NCBI GenBank assembly: GCA_028866435.1
Contig: JAGWIC010000017.1
Span: forward strand, 1-40,254
Origin: Lysobacteraceae bacterium
GTDB lineage: Bacteria > Pseudomonadota > Gammaproteobacteria > Xanthomonadales > Rhodanobacteraceae
Reading direction: 5' to 3'
Length of the DNA stretch: 40,254 nucleotides
In this document: piece by piece, positions 36,461-40,254 of the stretch
How the letters are laid out: each line of letters opens with the position of its first letter
How positions within the stretch are numbered: the stretch's first letter is position 1
Program-made: the position numbers and the translations under genes
Notes under the pieces: generated by a model
Database searches by the model: none
Told to the model about the DNA's origin: nothing
Seen by the model: the letters and a program-made list of their open reading frames with translations, nothing else

Positions 36461-39412
36461 GTGAATCAGCAAGGGAACCTGTCAACGCATCGTCTCCGTC
36501 CGTCCCGGGCGCTGGTAGCCCGCATTCCTGCACAGCGCAGGCATCCCCTGGCCGCGGCGTGTGCCGCGGCCCTGCTCTGGGTGATGACCGGCCCGGTCGC
36601 CATGGCGCAGGCGACCGCGGAAGCGCCGTCCGGGAAAGCCGCCGAGGCCGCGCCGGCCGCGGGCAAACCCGCGGCGAAGGCGCCGCCCGCCGCCGCCAAG
36701 AAGGTCAAACCCGCGGCCACCGAGCTCGGTGCCGTCGTGGTCACCGGCATCAGCAGCAGCATCGAGAGCGCGCTCAAGATCAAGGAACACGCCAACGACA
36801 TCGTCGAGGCGATCTCCGCCGAGGACATCGGCAAGCTGCCCGACGTCAGCATCGCCGACAGCCTGGCGCGGCTGCCGGGCCTGGCGACGCAGCGGGTGGA
36901 CGGCCAGGCCAGCGCCATCTCGATCCGCGGCCTTTCGCCCGACTTCGCCGGCACCACGCTGGACGGGCGCGAGCAGGCCACCATCGGCGAGAATCGCGGC
37001 GTCCAGTACGACCAGTACCCGGCCGAGCTGATCAATGGAGCGACCGTCTACAAGACCCCCGACGCCAGCCTGGTCGGCCAGGGCCTGTCCGGCACGGTGG
37101 ACCTGCACACCATCAATCCACTGGACCTGGCCGGGCGCGCCCTGGTGTTCAACGTGCGCGGCGAACGCAACAGCAACGGCAACCTCAACCCCGGTACCGG
37201 CACCGGCGAGAACGGCCATCGCGTGAGCTTCTCCTATGTCGACCAGTTCCTCGACCACACCCTGGGCCTCGCCATCGGCCTTGCCCAGGTCGATCAGCCG
37301 ATCCAGGAAAAGCAGTACCAGGCGTGGTGGTGGAGCGCGGACAACGGCTCGGCCGGCATCGACCAGAACTGGGGCGGGCCGCACACGCCGGGCATGCCGG
37401 ACAACCTGATTTCGCAGGAAGGCATGCAGTTGCGCGCGCAGTCGCAGAACCAGAAGCGCAACGGCCTGATGGGCGTGCTCGAGTGGGCGCCCAACGAGTA
37501 CTACTACTCCAAGCTCGACCTGTACTACTCCACCTTCGACCGGGAGAAATACACCAACGGCGCGCAGTGGTCGAGCAGCCCGTGGGACAACATCTCCTAC
37601 GCCAACGTGGCGACCTCGCCGGGTTCGCCGCTGCCGATCGTCACCTCCGGCACGATCAATGGCATCGCGCCGATCATGCAGAACGAATACACCCGGGAAA
37701 AGGACAAGCTGTATTCGATCGGCTGGAACAACAAGCTCACCGTCGACGACTGGACCGCGATGGCCGACCTGTCGTCCTCCAGCGCCACGGTGCACCTGCA
37801 TGACGCCTACCTGTTCAGTGGCCTGGCCAATGGCGGGCTGACCAGCGTCGCGTTCAACACGCCGGCCGGCTCCGGCTATCCCGATTTCAGCCCGGCCGTC
37901 GACCTGGGCAACCCCGCCAACGTGGTGTTCACCGACCCGACCGGCTACGGCTACGACGGTCGCCAGGAGCTGGACAGTCAGGTCGACAAGATCCACGCCC
38001 TGCGCCTGCAGCTGAGCCATCCGCTGGGCTGGATCTTCAGCAACGTGGATCTGGGCTTCGCCTATTCGGACCGCACCAAGACCAAGCAGGCCAACGTCGA
38101 CTTCGCCTGGCTCAACGGCAACGGCTCCACCCAGGGCACCTACCAGAACCACTTCAGCGCGCCGATCGACCCCGGCCTGCTGTACAACCCCACCTCGCTG
38201 GGCTACGGCGGCATTGCGGGCATCGTCGACTACAACGTGCTCGGCGCGCTGGCCAGCCAGTTCTACCTCACCCCGCAAAACGGGCAGGGCGACTGGAGCC
38301 GCAATTACAGGGTCGAGGAAAAGGTACCGCTGGCCTACGTCAAGTTCGACATCGACACCACCCTGGCCGGCATCCCGCTGGGTGGCAACGTCGGTGTGCA
38401 GATGGTGCACACCGAACAGTCGTCCCGGGCCCTGCAGACCGACGGCAATACCCTGGTCGGCAGCATTTCCGGTGGCGCCACGTACAACAACGTGCTGCCC
38501 AGCCTGAATCTCAAGGCCGACCTCGGCGACCGGCAATACCTGCGCTTCGGCCTGGCCAAGACCATGGCGCGCGGCCGCATCGACGACGAGAAGGTGTCCA
38601 CCTCGGCCGGCGTGTCGCAAATCACCAACGGTCCGGCGGCGGGCCAGGTGCTGTGGTCCGGCAGCGGCGGCAACCCCCGGTTGAAGCCTTACGTCGCGGT
38701 CGGCACCGACCTGTCGTGGGAAAAATATTTCGGCAAGGCAAGCTACGTAGCGGTGGCGGTGTTCCACAAGAACCTGCTCAACTACATCTACAACAAGACC
38801 GTCCTCGACTACAACTTCTCCGGCTACACCAACGACACGCCGACCCTGGTGCCGACCAGCATCTATGGCGCCTTCACCACGCCCGAAAACGGCACCGGCG
38901 GCAAGATGGATGGCCTGGAGCTGTCCGGCGCGCTGGAAGGCGGCCTGATCGCCCGTGCGCTGGAGGGTTTCGGCGTGCAGGCCAACTATTCGCTCACCAA
39001 CAGCTCGATCCCGACCAGTTCCGTCTCGTCGATCCCCGGCGGTCCGCACACCTTGCCCGGCCTGTCGCGGCAGGTGGCCAACCTGACCGTGTTCTACGAA
39101 CGCTACGGCTTCTCGGCGCGCGTGGCCGAGCGTTATCGCTCGTCGTTCACCGGCGAGGCGGTGGCCCTGTTCGACCAGCTCGGCTACACCACGATCCTGG
39201 CCAACCGGCAAACCGACCTGCAACTGGGCTATGCCTTCGACCATGGCCGCTGGAACGGCCTGTCGATCCTGCTGCAGGTCAACAATCTCACCAACACCCC
39301 CGATTCGACGGTGCAGTTCGCCACGCTGCCCAACAACGTGCCGTTGACCCGTCCGCTGGAGTACGACACCTGGGGACGCACCGTGCTGCTCGGCTTCAAC
39401 TACAAGATCTAG
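36461..39412 (+). CDS. TonB-dependent receptor, carbohydrate type
   Basis: Outer-membrane transporter of 983 residues. It has a long signal region (hydrophobic core about 30-48, ending AMAQ), an Ala/Pro/Lys-rich linker of about 40 residues, a TonB-box-like AVVVTGI, and a plug starting EDIGKLPDVSIADSLARLPGL. That wording marks the sugar-oligomer receptors common in Xanthomonas and Caulobacter. The barrel ends VLLGFNYKI. GTG 36461 is chosen because AAGGAG precedes it closely; the in-frame ATG at 36428 has no such site. A GH3 beta-glucosidase gene follows, so the two probably form a small carbohydrate-utilisation locus taking up beta-glucan or cello-oligosaccharides, though they are separated by a structured element. 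Confidence 0.93.
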   Translation: MNQQGNLSTHRLRPSRALVARIPAQRRHPLAAACAAALLWVMTGPVAMAQATAEAPSGKAAEAAPAAGKPAAKAPPAAAKKVKPAATELGAVVVTGISSSIESALKIKEHANDIVEAISAEDIGKLPDVSIADSLARLPGLATQRVDGQASAISIRGLSPDFAGTTLDGREQATIGENRGVQYDQYPAELINGATVYKTPDASLVGQGLSGTVDLHTINPLDLAGRALVFNVRGERNSNGNLNPGTGTGENGHRVSFSYVDQFLDHTLGLAIGLAQVDQPIQEKQYQAWWWSADNGSAGIDQNWGGPHTPGMPDNLISQEGMQLRAQSQNQKRNGLMGVLEWAPNEYYYSKLDLYYSTFDREKYTNGAQWSSSPWDNISYANVATSPGSPLPIVTSGTINGIAPIMQNEYTREKDKLYSIGWNNKLTVDDWTAMADLSSSSATVHLHDAYLFSGLANGGLTSVAFNTPAGSGYPDFSPAVDLGNPANVVFTDPTGYGYDGRQELDSQVDKIHALRLQLSHPLGWIFSNVDLGFAYSDRTKTKQANVDFAWLNGNGSTQGTYQNHFSAPIDPGLLYNPTSLGYGGIAGIVDYNVLGALASQFYLTPQNGQGDWSRNYRVEEKVPLAYVKFDIDTTLAGIPLGGNVGVQMVHTEQSSRALQTDGNTLVGSISGGATYNNVLPSLNLKADLGDRQYLRFGLAKTMARGRIDDEKVSTSAGVSQITNGPAAGQVLWSGSGGNPRLKPYVAVGTDLSWEKYFGKASYVAVAVFHKNLLNYIYNKTVLDYNFSGYTNDTPTLVPTSIYGAFTTPENGTGGKMDGLELSGALEGGLIARALEGFGVQANYSLTNSSIPTSSVSSIPGGPHTLPGLSRQVANLTVFYERYGFSARVAERYRSSFTGEAVALFDQLGYTTILANRQTDLQLGYAFDHGRWNGLSILLQVNNLTNTPDSTVQFATLPNNVPLTRPLEYDTWGRTVLLGFNYKI

Positions 39413-39572
39413 GAGCGTGGGCGGCAGAAACGTTTGAGGCGAAAGGTCCGGCTACGAGCACAGGTTTTCGACGATACGCCGGCCCATGGTGGTTCCATGG
39501 GCCAAGCAGCGGCGGCTAGTGGACCGCAGGCGGGGCCTTGCAGCCCAGACGCTTTCTGCCGCCCACGCTCCT
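39411..39572. repeat. 162-nt element bounded by perfect 20-bp inverted repeats
   Basis: Bases 39411-39430 and 39553-39572 are perfect inverted repeats; in RNA the stem can extend by a G-U and a C-G pair. The left arm begins inside the receptor's stop codon. An inner hairpin, GGCCCATGG (39481-39489) with CCATGGGCC (39495-39503), sits near the centre, and GGTCC (39445) can pair with GGACC (39521). The whole can fold as one long branched hairpin. No direct target repeat flanks it. It could be a miniature repeat element, an mRNA 3'-end structure or part of a small RNA. Confidence 0.75.
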
Positions 39573-39771
39573 GGCAGGCTGTCGGGCGTTGCCGTGCGGC
39601 GCCCGATCTTCCCCCGGTGTGACCCCCGCTGCGATTGCCGGTCTGCGGGCGGGCCTCGGCCGCGTTAGCATGGGCGCCAGGGAAGTGGAAGTCAGCGCCG
39701 TTCGAGTGCCTCGCCGCAGACCGGGTGCCTGCAATCCGTCAGGCGGATGATTCAACACAACGAGGCGGCCC
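39573..39771. other. Leader region of the GH3 gene
   Basis: About 200 bases between the inverted-repeat element and the GH3 start. I see no gene. GAGGCGG at 39762-39768 is the Shine-Dalgarno for the ATG at 39772. No clear promoter hexamers are visible. Confidence 0.4.
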
Positions 39772-40254
39772 ATGGTCGGCAAGCAGTGGTGGGGATGGAT
39801 GGCGGTCGCGCTGGCGACCATCGGTGCGGGCGGCTGGCCCGGCGCCACCGTGGCCGCGGCGCGGCCTGACGGCGTGGACCGGCGGCTGCCGGCGCCGACC
39901 CGCTACCGCGACTGGCCGGCGATCAGGAGCCGCTTCGGCGCCGATCCCGCGCTGGACGCGCGCGTGCGCAAGATCGTGGCGGGCATGACGCTGGCGCAGA
40001 AGATCGGCCAGATGACGCAGGCCGAGATCAAGTCGATCACCCCGGACGAGGTGCGCCGATACTACATCGGCTCGGTGCTCGACGGCGGCGGCTCCTGGCC
40101 GGCCGGCAACAAGCATGCCGGCATCCGCGACTGGCTGGCGCTGTCCGACGCCTACTACGACGCCTCGATGGCCACCGACATGGCGATCAAGGTGCCGGTG
40201 ATCTGGGGCATCGATGCCGTGCACGGCGACAACAACGTGTTCGGCGCCACCCTG
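39772..40254 (+). CDS. Glycoside hydrolase family 3 beta-glucosidase, 3' end beyond the window
   Basis: First 161 residues of an exported GH3 enzyme that would cleave terminal beta-glucosyl units from oligosaccharides in the periplasm. A signal peptide (about 1-30, ending TVAAA) is followed by the start of the TIM-barrel domain: ALDARVRKIVAGMTLAQKIGQMTQAE (about 60-85), the YYIGSVLDGGGSWP substrate-side loop (about 97-110), and VPVIWGIDAVHGDNNVFGATL (141-161). These are diagnostic of the exo-1,3/1,4-beta-glucosidase group. The catalytic Asp nucleophile lies beyond the window. Its place behind a sugar-type TonB receptor supports carbohydrate use. Full-length relatives have about 850 residues. 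Confidence 0.92.
   Translation, partial: MVGKQWWGWMAVALATIGAGGWPGATVAAARPDGVDRRLPAPTRYRDWPAIRSRFGADPALDARVRKIVAGMTLAQKIGQMTQAEIKSITPDEVRRYYIGSVLDGGGSWPAGNKHAGIRDWLALSDAYYDASMATDMAIKVPVIWGIDAVHGDNNVFGATL

Noticed and set aside
36482-39244. Minus-strand open frame of 920 codons opposite the sugar-type receptor
   Set aside because: Same shadow effect; no recognisable motif or ribosome-binding site.
39411-39572. Insertion sequence or transposase remnant
   Set aside because: The inverted-repeat element has no coding capacity and no flanking target duplication.

Overview
The window is high-GC proteobacterial DNA with strong codon bias. It is crowded with TonB-dependent receptors (four), YncE-type beta-propellers (four intact or fused copies and one remnant) and signal-peptide-bearing periplasmic proteins. 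This style, together with the receptor plus GH3 beta-glucosidase pair at the right end, suggests a gammaproteobacterium of the Xanthomonadales (Xanthomonadaceae or Rhodanobacteraceae). That placement is an inference from gene content; there is no rRNA or other marker here. I saw no tRNA, rRNA, CRISPR array, insertion sequence or phage gene.

Layout. Positions 1-2036 (minus) hold the 5' part of a large Lhr-type helicase, followed by a monoacylglycerol-lipase-like hydrolase (2173-3051, plus). A two-component system lies on the minus strand at 3101-5133 (OmpR-family regulator and histidine kinase, overlapping by 4 nt). From 5389 to 18556 is a block of receptor/propeller/transporter genes: a propeller with two Cache-like repeats in front, a decayed propeller remnant, a TonB receptor, an MFS transporter, a second TonB receptor, a second propeller and a second, very similar MFS transporter. 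It reads as a duplicated receptor-propeller-MFS module in which one propeller has died.

A minus-strand gene (18971-19762) encodes a secreted protein with two similar halves. Divergent from it is a tightly packed operon (20021-28183): siderophore-type TonB receptor, PstS-like binding protein, YncE propeller, a protein made of two copies of an unidentified alpha/beta domain, and a protein made of two fused PstS-like domains. No ABC permease or ATPase accompanies the binding proteins. This operon is the best candidate for an undescribed uptake or sensing system.

From 28384 to 35013 is a tripartite RND efflux operon (outer-membrane lipoprotein, adaptor, pump) that ends in another YncE propeller. 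A MASE2-GGDEF diguanylate cyclase (minus, 35038-36156) is divergent from a carbohydrate-type TonB receptor (36461-39412). A GH3 beta-glucosidase begins at 39772 and runs off the end; a 162-nt element bounded by perfect 20-bp inverted repeats lies between the last two.

Regulation. Upstream of the genes at 5389, 12521, 19762 (minus) and, more weakly, 20021 I see the same arrangement: two AGGT-type half-sites 11 bp apart, then 8 bp, then a TATNNN-like -10. This is the geometry expected for an OmpR/PhoB-family activator, and the regulator at 4474-5133 is the obvious local candidate. It would tie the receptor/propeller genes into one regulon, but this is a hypothesis from pattern alone.
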